From: Verrucomicrobiota bacterium
GTDB lineage: Bacteria; Verrucomicrobiota; Verrucomicrobiia; Verrucomicrobiales; DEV007
DNA length: 9,683 nucleotides
Assembly: GCA_020630835.1 (NCBI GenBank)
Contig: JAHDIL010000040.1
Span: 1 to 9,683 of the forward strand
Direction: 5' to 3'
Position numbers and translations under genes: made by a program. The notes under the pieces were generated by a model. That model saw nothing but the letters and a program-made list of their open reading frames with translations. It searched no databases and was not told the DNA's origin. The number at the start of each line of letters is the position of its first letter. The stretch's first letter is position 1. Below are positions 1 through 5,950 of this stretch, piece after piece.

Positions 1-1367
1 TGACGCTGAGCCGCCTCTCGGCGCTTCTGATTCTGCTCCATTTTTGCCCGATTACGAATGGCAGAACTCAAGTGCTTGCGCAGCTCTGCATCTCCCACTC
101 CGAGTCGTGTGCTGATGCGCATGATAAGGGAGTCCTGCATCATCTTATCCTCTACCAGAGACAGATCGAGCGTGAGATCCCGGGCGAAGGCAAGCCGATC
201 CCGCAAACTCCCCTGATTGAGCGCACTCTCCTGTCGGTCGATCTGAAACTCGAAAAACTCAGGAGCGCCGGCGACAACTTTTTCAAAAGCCTCCGGCCCC
301 TGAGAGCGAATCAGCGAATCAGGATCCTCGCCAGGCGGAAGCTGCGCCAGGCGGATATGAAATCCAAAAGGTGCCAGAGTGCGAAAACTCTTCCGCGCCG
401 CCTTCATCCCTGCCTGATCAGAATCGTAGCAGAGCACAACCTCGTCGGTATGCCTCTTGAGAAGCCGTGCATGGTCTTCGGTAAACGCTGTCCCCAAGGG
501 GGCGACTAAATTCTGCACCCCAGACGCATACGCGGAGATGAGATCCAACTGCCCCTCGGAGATCACCGCCTGCTTGGACTGGAGGATCGGACGCTTCGTC
601 TTGTGCAGCCCGAACACATTCTTGCTTTTGTTAAAGATCGCGGTCTCTGGTGAATTAATGTATTTCCCCCCGCGCTGATCGGGCGATAACACCCGCCCGC
701 TGAAGCCGATCGGCTCGCCGTAAGCATTGCAGATGGGAAACATCAAGCGATGACGAAAGAAGGCGTAAGCGCCTTGATTTTTCCGCTCCTCATCCCGCCA
801 TTTTGCTAACCCTCCATCGACGAGGTCTTGGATGCTATAGCCCTGGTCACGAGCCCAGGTAAAGAACAGGTTTTGCTGCTCTGGCGCATACCCAAACTGC
901 CAATCACGGCTGACCTCCATCGTGAAACCCCGGCTCTTCAGATAATCTCGAGCAGCCTGCGCATGCGGGGATTTGAAAAGCATCCGATTGAAGTATTCAG
1001 CTGCCTGTCGCTGCAGCCTCATCATTTTGCTTCGCGCGTCTCGACGCGCGATCTCCTTGGCATCCAACACTTCCTCCTGCACCGGGATACCAGCTCTCTC
1101 AGCTAGTTTCCGCGCCGCCTCTGGCCACGAGACATTCTCATAATACTGCACAAAGTTGATCGCGGAGCCCGATGTCTGGCAGCCAAAGCAGTGAAAAAAC
1201 GACCGCTGCGGATTCACGTTCAAGCTCGGGGTCTTTTCATTGTGAAAAGGACAGAGAGCCAGGTAGCCTGAGCCCTGACGCTTGAGTGGAATGTAGCCAC
1301 TGATAAGGTCTACGATATCGGTCGCTTCGAGAATTCTCTCAATCGTCTCTGGTGCAATCTTACCCAT
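1..1367 (-). CDS. dnaG: DNA primase DnaG, C-terminus beyond window start
   Basis: DnaG synthesises the RNA primers used by the replicative polymerase and works with the DnaB helicase at the fork. I translated the minus strand from the ATG at 1367-1365 and found 455 uninterrupted codons to the window edge. The N-terminal CHC2 zinc finger has ligands C39, H42, C60 and C63 (motifs CPFHNEK and FHCFGC). The RNA-polymerase-like core follows, with GFSGRVL and KYINSPET. The TOPRIM centre is EGQLDLI with E271, then LGTAFTEDH, and the metal-binding pair D315 and D317 in YDSD, where many primases have DGD. GEDPDSLI follows near residue 338. E. coli DnaG has 581 residues, so the helicase-binding C-terminal domain is probably outside the window. 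The gene is divergent from the coiled-coil gene at 1469. No strong Shine-Dalgarno precedes the start. The start is supported by the typical N-terminus (MGKIAPETIERI). Confidence 0.97.
   Translation of the reverse strand, partial: MGKIAPETIERILEATDIVDLISGYIPLKRQGSGYLALCPFHNEKTPSLNVNPQRSFFHCFGCQTSGSAINFVQYYENVSWPEAARKLAERAGIPVQEEVLDAKEIARRDARSKMMRLQRQAAEYFNRMLFKSPHAQAARDYLKSRGFTMEVSRDWQFGYAPEQQNLFFTWARDQGYSIQDLVDGGLAKWRDEERKNQGAYAFFRHRLMFPICNAYGEPIGFSGRVLSPDQRGGKYINSPETAIFNKSKNVFGLHKTKRPILQSKQAVISEGQLDLISAYASGVQNLVAPLGTAFTEDHARLLKRHTDEVVLCYDSDQAGMKAARKSFRTLAPFGFHIRLAQLPPGEDPDSLIRSQGPEAFEKVVAGAPEFFEFQIDRQESALNQGSLRDRLAFARDLTLDLSLVEDKMMQDSLIMRISTRLGVGDAELRKHLSSAIRNRAKMEQNQKRREAAQR
1033..1050. repeat. 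GC-rich perfect inverted repeat inside dnaG
   Basis: CGCGCGTC at 1033-1040 and GACGCGCG at 1043-1050 are exact reverse complements separated by 2 nt. In the dnaG mRNA this could fold as a short hairpin. It lies in the linker just after the zinc-binding domain, in codons for IARRDAR, and Arg/Ala codons alone can produce such a palindrome. There is no T-run on either side, so it is not an intrinsic terminator. A function is not evident. Confidence 0.4.
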
Positions 1368-1468
1368 CGTTTCGTCGCCTAAGTAGATAAACGAGAATAA
1401 GGAGAAATGCCAAATCGATTTTCAGGCTCCTGTTTGCTTCGCATTATATTTGAAAGGGCAGCCATCTC
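1368..1468. promoter_or_regulatory. Divergent intergenic region between dnaG and coiled-coil gene
   Basis: This 101-bp gap must hold the 5' signals of both divergent genes. On the minus strand, TTGGCA (1413-1408) lies 18 nt before TATCTA (1389-1384), a possible -35/-10 pair for dnaG in which the -10 match is poor. On the plus strand, TATATT at 1445-1450 is the best -10-like hexamer for the gene at 1469, with no good -35 at the expected distance. GAAAGGG at 1452-1458 is a plausible Shine-Dalgarno 10 nt before the ATG at 1469. The hexamer assignments are weak, and the region is called mainly from gene orientation. Confidence 0.4.
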
Positions 1469-2533
1469 ATGCCATCTCTGTCCACCACAACAGAAATGAG
1501 CGACGATCCCGAACTCCCCTCTGCCAAAGATAGCGGTCGCTATGACTCAAAGGCAGCCCTGGGGCTCGATCGCGATCACATACCTACGCTAGCCGAGTGG
1601 CAGAGCGTCGTAGCCCGACTCGAGCGAGTCGATGACGAGCTCAATCATAAGCGAAACAAGCTGATGGAACTGAGCCGAGAGCTCTCGGGAGCTAAGCTGG
1701 ACCTCTCGGCTCGTGAGGGCTCCCTGCAGCAAACCGAGCGGAAGCTCGAGATAGCAGAAAATGAGGTGACTGAGCTACGCGAAGCTCTAGAAAAAGCTCG
1801 CCAGGCCGAAGAGAAGGCGACTCGAGAAAACGAGCAAGTCATGCGCGAGAAGGAGTTGGCCGAGCAGGGCGAGGAGCGCATCATCAGAGAGGTCAACCAC
1901 TGGCACAAGCAGGTGACTCTGGATTGGAAAATGTGGTTCGAAGGGGAAACCCTCCCTGTCGATACCGCCGGAGCCCGCCATCCCGTGCTGCTGGAGGTAG
2001 ATGCCCTGCGTCGGCGCATCCGCGAGGAGCTTGATGCGATAGAGCCGATCTGGTTAGCTCACGGCAAAGGCGTGCAGAAGCAACTAAAGGATGAATACGA
2101 GCAGCTGGAGATCGAGATCGAAGAACTGCGAGCCCGAAAATCCGACCAAAGAGCGGACTCTGCGGAACTAGAAAAGACTCTTAACAGCCTACGCAGTGAC
2201 ATCGACAAGCAGATCCGGCGCGCCCAGCATACGAGTCGCACTGGGTTGTTTGTGGAAATACCCGAGCGGATGAAAAACATGGTAATCGCTCAGGATCGTG
2301 AGCTGACCTTTCTTCGCATGCTCATCGAGCGGGTAGAATACATAGAAAAAGTAATCGCCGGCCATAGCCGAACCAAATATTTTAAGGAGATATCCCTCGA
2401 TCTCGAGGAAATGCGCCGCCGTTTTTCGGACATTTTGGAGGAATTTCATGTTGAGCCTTTCCGGGTCGAGCCCGAAAGCGCAGTTCACGCAGCAGGATTC
2501 GGTAACCATCCTTGGGCGCAAAGGCTGGGGTAA
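1469..2533 (+). CDS. Long coiled-coil protein with GrpE-like helical C-terminus (probable 5' part of a split gene)
   Basis: The 354-residue product is strongly charged and rich in Glu, Arg, Lys and Leu. It has no signal peptide or membrane segment, so it is probably cytoplasmic. A short polar N-terminus is followed by a near-continuous coiled coil at about residues 45-145. A more globular stretch near 145-185 includes NHWHKQVTLDWKMWFEGE, and a second helical, coiled-coil part covers about 190-265. Residues about 265-335 (ending FSDILEEFHVEPF) resemble the helices and pre-beta segment of GrpE, the nucleotide-exchange factor of DnaK, where ILEKFGVEPI-like sequence precedes the beta-domain. The frame then ends in an atypical tail, PESAVHAAGFGNHPWAQRLG. 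The expected beta-domain-like sequence continues in the +1 frame (2448-2678). Either the gene carries a frameshift, or the tail is real and the next frame is translated separately. The GrpE relationship is an inference from pattern, not a search. A generic coiled-coil protein is the alternative. Confidence 0.75.
   Translation: MPSLSTTTEMSDDPELPSAKDSGRYDSKAALGLDRDHIPTLAEWQSVVARLERVDDELNHKRNKLMELSRELSGAKLDLSAREGSLQQTERKLEIAENEVTELREALEKARQAEEKATRENEQVMREKELAEQGEERIIREVNHWHKQVTLDWKMWFEGETLPVDTAGARHPVLLEVDALRRRIREELDAIEPIWLAHGKGVQKQLKDEYEQLEIEIEELRARKSDQRADSAELEKTLNSLRSDIDKQIRRAQHTSRTGLFVEIPERMKNMVIAQDRELTFLRMLIERVEYIEKVIAGHSRTKYFKEISLDLEEMRRRFSDILEEFHVEPFRVEPESAVHAAGFGNHPWAQRLG
2437..2450 (+). 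promoter_or_regulatory. Shine-Dalgarno GGAGG and ATG inside the upstream frame
   Basis: GGAGG at 2437-2441 is followed after 6 nt by ATG at 2448-2450, an almost ideal initiation site. It lies inside the upstream coding frame, where the same bases encode LEEFHV. It is therefore either a genuine internal start for the +1-frame protein or an accident of Leu-Glu-Glu codons. This site matters for deciding whether the locus is broken or is a pair of overlapping genes. Confidence 0.4.
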
Positions 2534-2678
2534 TCGTGAGTTCATAGAGCAAGCGTTTCAGCCAGGGATTGTCGAGCGGGTTATCCGGCCCGGATACCGC
2601 ATCAGAGAACATGGGAAAGACTGCATCCTGAGACCGGTCGAAATCACCTTGGCGAACGCCTCAGCGGATGAGGAATAG
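2448..2678 (+). CDS. GrpE beta-domain-like C-terminal segment in the +1 frame (separate small protein or frameshifted gene end)
   Basis: This 76-residue frame overlaps the coiled-coil gene by 86 nt. Its C-terminal half, PGIVERVIRPGYRI followed by ILRPVEITLA, resembles the end of GrpE, where a Val-rich strand, a GYR/GYK turn and LRPA-V-V-VA close the beta-domain. No stop is met in this frame upstream to at least 2361, but the residues encoded before about 2448 look non-coding (ISRKCAAVFRTFWRNF). The upstream frame looks coding until about VEPFRVEP, so the switch lies roughly at 2450-2530. Changing from the first frame to this one needs one base skipped, meaning one extra base in the DNA or a +1 ribosomal shift. 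Alternatively it starts at its own ATG, which has a good Shine-Dalgarno. Its stop at 2676-2678 overlaps the next gene by 11 nt, which suggests that translation really runs to this point. Confidence 0.6.
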   Translation: MLSLSGSSPKAQFTQQDSVTILGRKGWGNREFIEQAFQPGIVERVIRPGYRIREHGKDCILRPVEITLANASADEE

Positions 2679-3393
2679 TCTCATCATCTGCCTGGCTCTC
2701 TTCCTGACTGTCACGGGACTCGGCAGGCACTGCCTGGGTCACCCTCACATGCTCATCGAGGATACTCCGGATGGGCGTTGGCTGTCTGCCTACGCATGGT
2801 ATCAATCTGGGGAAAATTTAACTCTGGAGCAGGCTCTCCCTTTCGCTCTAGCTGCCTACAAAGAGGCTGACACCGAGTTCCGCGCGCTGGCTAAGCGCTA
2901 CGACTACTACGAACCGGATCTCGTCGCTTTTCGCCTGGAGCAACTAGAAGCCAAAATCCTGCAACTCACCACTACCCTAAACCAGCAGGAACTGGAAAAA
3001 TCGGACGCGTATGCGGACTTCATCGAGTCATGGCGGCAGGGAGAAGACAGGCGCTACACGGATCGTTTCGAGGACGCCATCGAGAGCTTCGACTATGCGC
3101 TCTCCGTTTTGCAGGAGTTAAAAGAGCAGGAAAACGAGGCCTTCGCGGAGGTCCTTGTCACACAGGAATCCCAGATACGAGCAAGCATGCGCTGGATGCA
3201 AGAGCAGGTCGATCTCGTGGAGAGGGAAAAAGCCCTCGCCCCTCTCAAGATGGCAGCCAAGCTGGAAGGAACCACCGATTTCATCACTAACGAAGATCTG
3301 CCTATCGCCTCCAACGCCCCCGCAAGCGGGGCTCTCTTCCCAAGCGTGCCGCCGCCTCTGTCTCTGCCGGCAGCCGACGAAGCTGCGCCCTAA
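2668..3393 (+). CDS. Exported helical protein of unknown function
   Basis: I do not recognise this 241-residue protein. The N-terminus MRNSLIICLALFLTVTGLG is a good Sec signal peptide, with likely cleavage around residues 20-25 (near CLG/HPH). There is no clear lipobox. Residues about 50-210 are predicted by eye to be almost entirely alpha-helical, with charged heptad-like stretches such as FRLEQLEAKILQLTTTL and LSVLQELKEQENEAF. The C-terminal ~35 residues are Ala/Pro/Ser-rich and probably disordered. The ATG overlaps the preceding frame's stop (TAG at 2676-2678) by 11 nt, and no strong Shine-Dalgarno precedes it, so translational coupling is likely. It is probably periplasmic or envelope-associated and co-expressed with the GrpE-like locus, although one product appears cytoplasmic and the other exported. 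Confidence 0.8.
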   Translation: MRNSLIICLALFLTVTGLGRHCLGHPHMLIEDTPDGRWLSAYAWYQSGENLTLEQALPFALAAYKEADTEFRALAKRYDYYEPDLVAFRLEQLEAKILQLTTTLNQQELEKSDAYADFIESWRQGEDRRYTDRFEDAIESFDYALSVLQELKEQENEAFAEVLVTQESQIRASMRWMQEQVDLVEREKALAPLKMAAKLEGTTDFITNEDLPIASNAPASGALFPSVPPPLSLPAADEAAP

Positions 3394-3463
3394 AGAATAC
3401 TCGGCAAGCGATGAGACGGAATCGTCATTGTTTGTATCGAATCACGCTCACGCCTTTCTCGTC

Positions 3464-3491
3464 TTGTCATGGGTCGAGCGGTTGTTAAACT
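3464..3491 (+). promoter_or_regulatory. Possible sulfatase promoter, implying a leaderless mRNA
   Basis: TTGTCA at 3464-3469 matches the -35 consensus at five of six positions. TAAACT at 3486-3491 matches the -10 at four of six, with a 16-nt spacer. Transcription would then begin about 7 nt downstream, at or next to the ATG at 3498, giving little or no 5' leader. This agrees with the lack of a Shine-Dalgarno (only GTAGGT directly against the ATG). The call rests on hexamer similarity alone. Confidence 0.3.
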
Positions 3492-3497
3492 GTAGGT

Positions 3498-4871
3498 ATG
3501 AAGTTTCGCTCGCTCCACCTTTTCTGCGCAGTTTTCTCGCTCACCTTTACGGCCATCGCCGAGGAGAAACCGCCCAACATCGTTCTCCTCCTCTCGGATG
3601 ATCAGGCCTGGAATGATTACAGTTTCCTGGGTCACCCCAAGATCAAAACGCCACGCATTGATGCGCTCGCTGCCCAGGGTGCCGTTTTTGAGCGCGGATA
3701 CGTCCCCACCGGCCTTTGCCGCCCTTCTTTGATGACATTGGCCACCGGCCTTTATGCTCACCAAAATGGTATCATCGGCAATGACCCAGCCGGAAAAAAG
3801 ACGATTGTCAAAGAAGACCCCGAAGCCTACGCCGCCCTGCGTGAACAACTTATCGCGAACGTCGACAAACACCCCACCATCATGCGCATGCTCACCAATG
3901 CGGGCTACCTAACCCTGCAAACCGGCAAGTGGTGGGAAGGAAACTACCAACGCGGCGGCTTCACCCACGGGATGACCCGAGGCTTCCCTGAGCAAGGAGG
4001 CCGTCATGGGGACGATGGCCTCAAGATCGGTCGCGAAGGCATCCAGGAGATCAAAGACTTTGTCGATCTCGCCCAAAAGGAGGACAAGCCTTTCTACATC
4101 TGGTATGCCCCTTTCCTACCTCACACCCCTCACAATCCGCCTCAGGAGCTTTTCGACAAATACCTTGAGATCGAGGAAAACACCTTTCGCGCTCGCTACT
4201 ACGCGATGTGTGAATGGTTCGACCAGACGATCGGGGATGTGGTCGATACCATTGACGAAGCTGGAGAGATGGAAAACACCCTCTTTGTCTATCTCTCTGA
4301 CAATGGCTGGATCCAGTCTACCGAAAGCGGGACATACGCCCTCCGCTCCAAGCAATCTCCGAATGAAGGCGGCGTGCGGCAGCCCATTTTTTACACTTGG
4401 AAAGGTAAGATCAAACCAGGCAGTCGAGGCGAGCAGCTCGCCTCAAGCATCGATGTGGTGCCCACCATGCTGGGCGCGGCTGGCCTTGAACAGACCAAGG
4501 AAATGCCAGGAATCGATCTTATGTCGACTCTTGAGAGCGGCGAGGCGACGCCACGGAATGAAGTTCTTGGAGAAACTTTCGCCCATGACGTGTTTGATCA
4601 GGAGAAGCTAGAAACCTCCCTGTTATACCGATGGAAAATCCAGGGGCCTTGGAAATTGCTTCTGACCTATGATGGCGAAGTTAGCGAGAGATATGCTTGG
4701 ACTCACCCACGGACAGAGAAGCGCCCCCAGCTTTTTAACCTGATCAACGACCCAGGTGAGGAAACAAACCTGGCCAGCAGTCACCCCGATGTCGTTGAGC
4801 ACATGGCAAGAAGCATCGCAGACTGGTGGCCGGTAACAGAGCGCAAGGTTCTCACTGCCTGGGAGGAATAA
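3498..4871 (+). CDS. Exported sulfatase-family hydrolase with variant active site
   Basis: The 457-residue protein belongs to the formylglycine-dependent sulfatase family of the alkaline phosphatase superfamily, which hydrolyses sulfate esters, often on polysaccharides. A signal peptide ends at TAIA (residue 21), so it acts outside the cytoplasm. Compared with human arylsulfatase A, metal ligands D34 and D35 (LLLSDDQAW), C74, K143, H209 (PHTPHNPP), D268 and N269 (LSDNGW) and K285 are present, followed by EGGVRQP. Two residues differ. The C-x-P-S-R motif reads C74-R-P-S-L78, lacking its Arg, and GKWH reads GKWW, with W145 in place of the His. The C-terminal subdomain (QLFNLINDPGEETNLA) is typical and the length is normal. 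The substrate cannot be read from sequence. It stands alone here, with no sulfatase-maturing enzyme in the window. Family assignment is firm; sulfatase activity is less certain. Confidence 0.93.
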   Translation: MKFRSLHLFCAVFSLTFTAIAEEKPPNIVLLLSDDQAWNDYSFLGHPKIKTPRIDALAAQGAVFERGYVPTGLCRPSLMTLATGLYAHQNGIIGNDPAGKKTIVKEDPEAYAALREQLIANVDKHPTIMRMLTNAGYLTLQTGKWWEGNYQRGGFTHGMTRGFPEQGGRHGDDGLKIGREGIQEIKDFVDLAQKEDKPFYIWYAPFLPHTPHNPPQELFDKYLEIEENTFRARYYAMCEWFDQTIGDVVDTIDEAGEMENTLFVYLSDNGWIQSTESGTYALRSKQSPNEGGVRQPIFYTWKGKIKPGSRGEQLASSIDVVPTMLGAAGLEQTKEMPGIDLMSTLESGEATPRNEVLGETFAHDVFDQEKLETSLLYRWKIQGPWKLLLTYDGEVSERYAWTHPRTEKRPQLFNLINDPGEETNLASSHPDVVEHMARSIADWWPVTERKVLTAWEE

Positions 4872-4935
4872 GAGAGCCGGGGGCCCTCACAGGGGAGCCG
4901 CCCAGACACCTCAGGCTGCACCCTCAAGCGCGCCT

Positions 4936-4951
4936 GGCGGCGTCCGTCGCC
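4936..4951 (+). repeat. GC-rich hairpin in the sulfatase-murI gap
   Basis: GGCGGCG at 4936-4942 pairs with CGTCGCC at 4945-4951, with one G-T wobble. Realistically this is a 6-bp stem with a GTCC loop. No T-run follows, so it is at best a weak transcript-end signal for the sulfatase gene. The rest of the 157-bp gap (4872-5028) shows no gene and no clear promoter. Confidence 0.25.
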
Positions 4952-5014
4952 ATTTCTCTATCCAGCTTCAGCTCGATCCAAAATCGAAAAGACTTTTTCA
5001 GTAGACCGCTGAGC

Positions 5015-5048
5015 CTGCCCCATGCACTATGCTGCCGATGGGGCAGCA
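5015..5048 (+). promoter_or_regulatory. Two competing hairpins over the murI start codons
   Basis: CTGCCCCAT at 5015-5023 is the exact reverse complement of ATGGGGCAG at 5038-5046: a 9-bp stem with a 14-nt loop containing the ATG at 5029. Separately, TGCTGCC at 5030-5036 is the exact reverse complement of GGCAGCA at 5042-5048: a 7-bp stem with a 5-nt loop. The two share 5042-5046, so they cannot form together. The first exposes ATG 5029 in its loop and pairs the in-frame ATG at 5038. The second places ATG 5029 at the foot of its stem and ATG 5038 in its loop. No Shine-Dalgarno is visible. The pairings are plain in the sequence; a role in translational control is inference. Confidence 0.45.
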
Positions 5049-5835
5049 AAAGCTTGGCATTATTGACTCTGGCGTCGGCGGATTCTCCGTCGTGAGAGAA
5101 CTTCTGCGCCAAGACTCCTCCCTAGACATTCTATACATCGGCGACCAGCTCTATTGCCCTTACGGCCCCAAGAAACCCGATTTCATTCGCCAACGCGTCG
5201 CAGAGCTCGTTGACTACCTGCTCTCACAGGGGGCCGAAGCCGTGGCCATCGCCTGCAATTCTGCGACCATCCACGCCATATCATTCTTGCGAGAGAGATA
5301 TGACATTCCTATTATCGGGATGGAGCCAGGCGTAAAACCCGCGGCAAACCAAACAAAGACAGGCATCATCGCCGTCTTGGCCACAGAGGCATCCCTTTCG
5401 GGGGAAAAGTTTCACCGCCTCATTGCCGAACACGGCAACCGCATACGTGTCATTACTAGACCGTGCCCTGAAATGGTGGATCTGGTCGAAGCAGGAGAGC
5501 TGACTGGCGAAAAACCCAGACAGATCCTCTCAAGGATTCTCGCCCCCCTGCTCGAAGAGAAAGCAGATCAATTTGTGCTCGGATGCACTCACTTCCCGTT
5601 TCTCAAAGCGATAATCGCCGATCTCCTGCCTCATAATTGCGAAATTATAGACACTAGCCAAGCTGTTGTGCGGCACATTCGGGAGCAATTGAAGACGCTA
5701 GAACATGCCAACGGGTCAGAAATTGCCAAATTATGGCTATTTTCATCCGCTGACGAAAAACAGCTGCAACGACAATTCGGCCAGCTTTGCCCTGAATCGA
5801 CAGGCTCTATAGTCGACTGCAGCTCAATAACTTAG
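5029..5835 (+). CDS. murI: Glutamate racemase
   Basis: MurI interconverts L- and D-glutamate without a cofactor and supplies D-glutamate for peptidoglycan precursor synthesis in the cytoplasm. The 268-residue product has the full set of family motifs. DSGVGG covers residues 13-18 with general-base-region D13, CPYGPK lies near 43-48, the first catalytic cysteine is C76 in ACNSAT, and GMEPGVKPA is near 97-105. The second catalytic cysteine is C186 with H188 in GCTHFPFL. Length is normal for the family. Two in-frame starts are possible, ATG 5029 and ATG 5038. Both lie within hairpins and neither has a Shine-Dalgarno, so the exact N-terminus is uncertain by three residues. The gene follows the sulfatase by 157 bp and is probably its own transcription unit. 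Confidence 0.96.
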   Translation: MLPMGQQKLGIIDSGVGGFSVVRELLRQDSSLDILYIGDQLYCPYGPKKPDFIRQRVAELVDYLLSQGAEAVAIACNSATIHAISFLRERYDIPIIGMEPGVKPAANQTKTGIIAVLATEASLSGEKFHRLIAEHGNRIRVITRPCPEMVDLVEAGELTGEKPRQILSRILAPLLEEKADQFVLGCTHFPFLKAIIADLLPHNCEIIDTSQAVVRHIREQLKTLEHANGSEIAKLWLFSSADEKQLQRQFGQLCPESTGSIVDCSSIT

Positions 5836-5859
5836 GCCACCAAATCAGATTTGAACTAA

Positions 5860-5932
5860 CTCTCATTCCTGCGAGAGATGAGTGAAACTCATCGAAATAA
5901 TTAGAATTTTTTTCTAAGAAATTCTTTTTTTT
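5860..5932 (+). terminator. AT-rich hairpin cluster with T-run between murI and the porin gene
   Basis: Several inverted repeats are packed here. CTCTC (5860-5864) pairs with GAGAG (5873-5877). GATGAG (5877-5882) pairs with CTCATC (5888-5893). TTAGAA (5901-5906) pairs with TTCTAA (5912-5917). AGAATTT (5903-5909) pairs with AAATTCT (5919-5925), with T's continuing to 5932. The last hairpin plus T-run has the layout of a weak intrinsic terminator for murI. The stems overlap, so alternative folds are possible. Part of this stretch must also hold the porin promoter or 5' leader, but I cannot pick out a convincing -35/-10 pair. Confidence 0.4.
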
Positions 5933-5940
5933 ATTCGCCA

Positions 5941-5947
5941 AGAGGAG
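5941..5947 (+). promoter_or_regulatory. Shine-Dalgarno of the porin gene
   Basis: AGAGGAG at 5941-5947 lies just before the ATG at 5951 and is the strongest ribosome-binding site ahead of an intact gene in this window. It favours the start at 5951 over the in-frame ATG at 5978, which has no such sequence but would give the more conventional signal peptide. Confidence 0.6.
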
Positions 5948-5950
5948 AGA

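Noticed and set aside
417..425. DnaG with DSD instead of DGD as a damaged active site
   Set aside because: Both metal-binding aspartates (D315, D317) remain; only the middle residue differs, which is unlikely to abolish function.
72..1106. Plus-strand open frames opposite dnaG
   Set aside because: The minus strand encodes an unbroken, motif-complete primase here; the plus-strand frames have no recognisable content and are antisense shadows.
3155..3601. 148-codon frame bridging the exported protein and the sulfatase
   Set aside because: It overlaps the ends of two better-supported genes in another frame, and its Ser/Arg/Pro-rich translation looks non-coding.
4826..5095. 89-codon frame across the sulfatase-murI gap
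   Set aside because: It overlaps both flanking genes, and its translation has no family pattern or ribosome-binding site; most likely chance.
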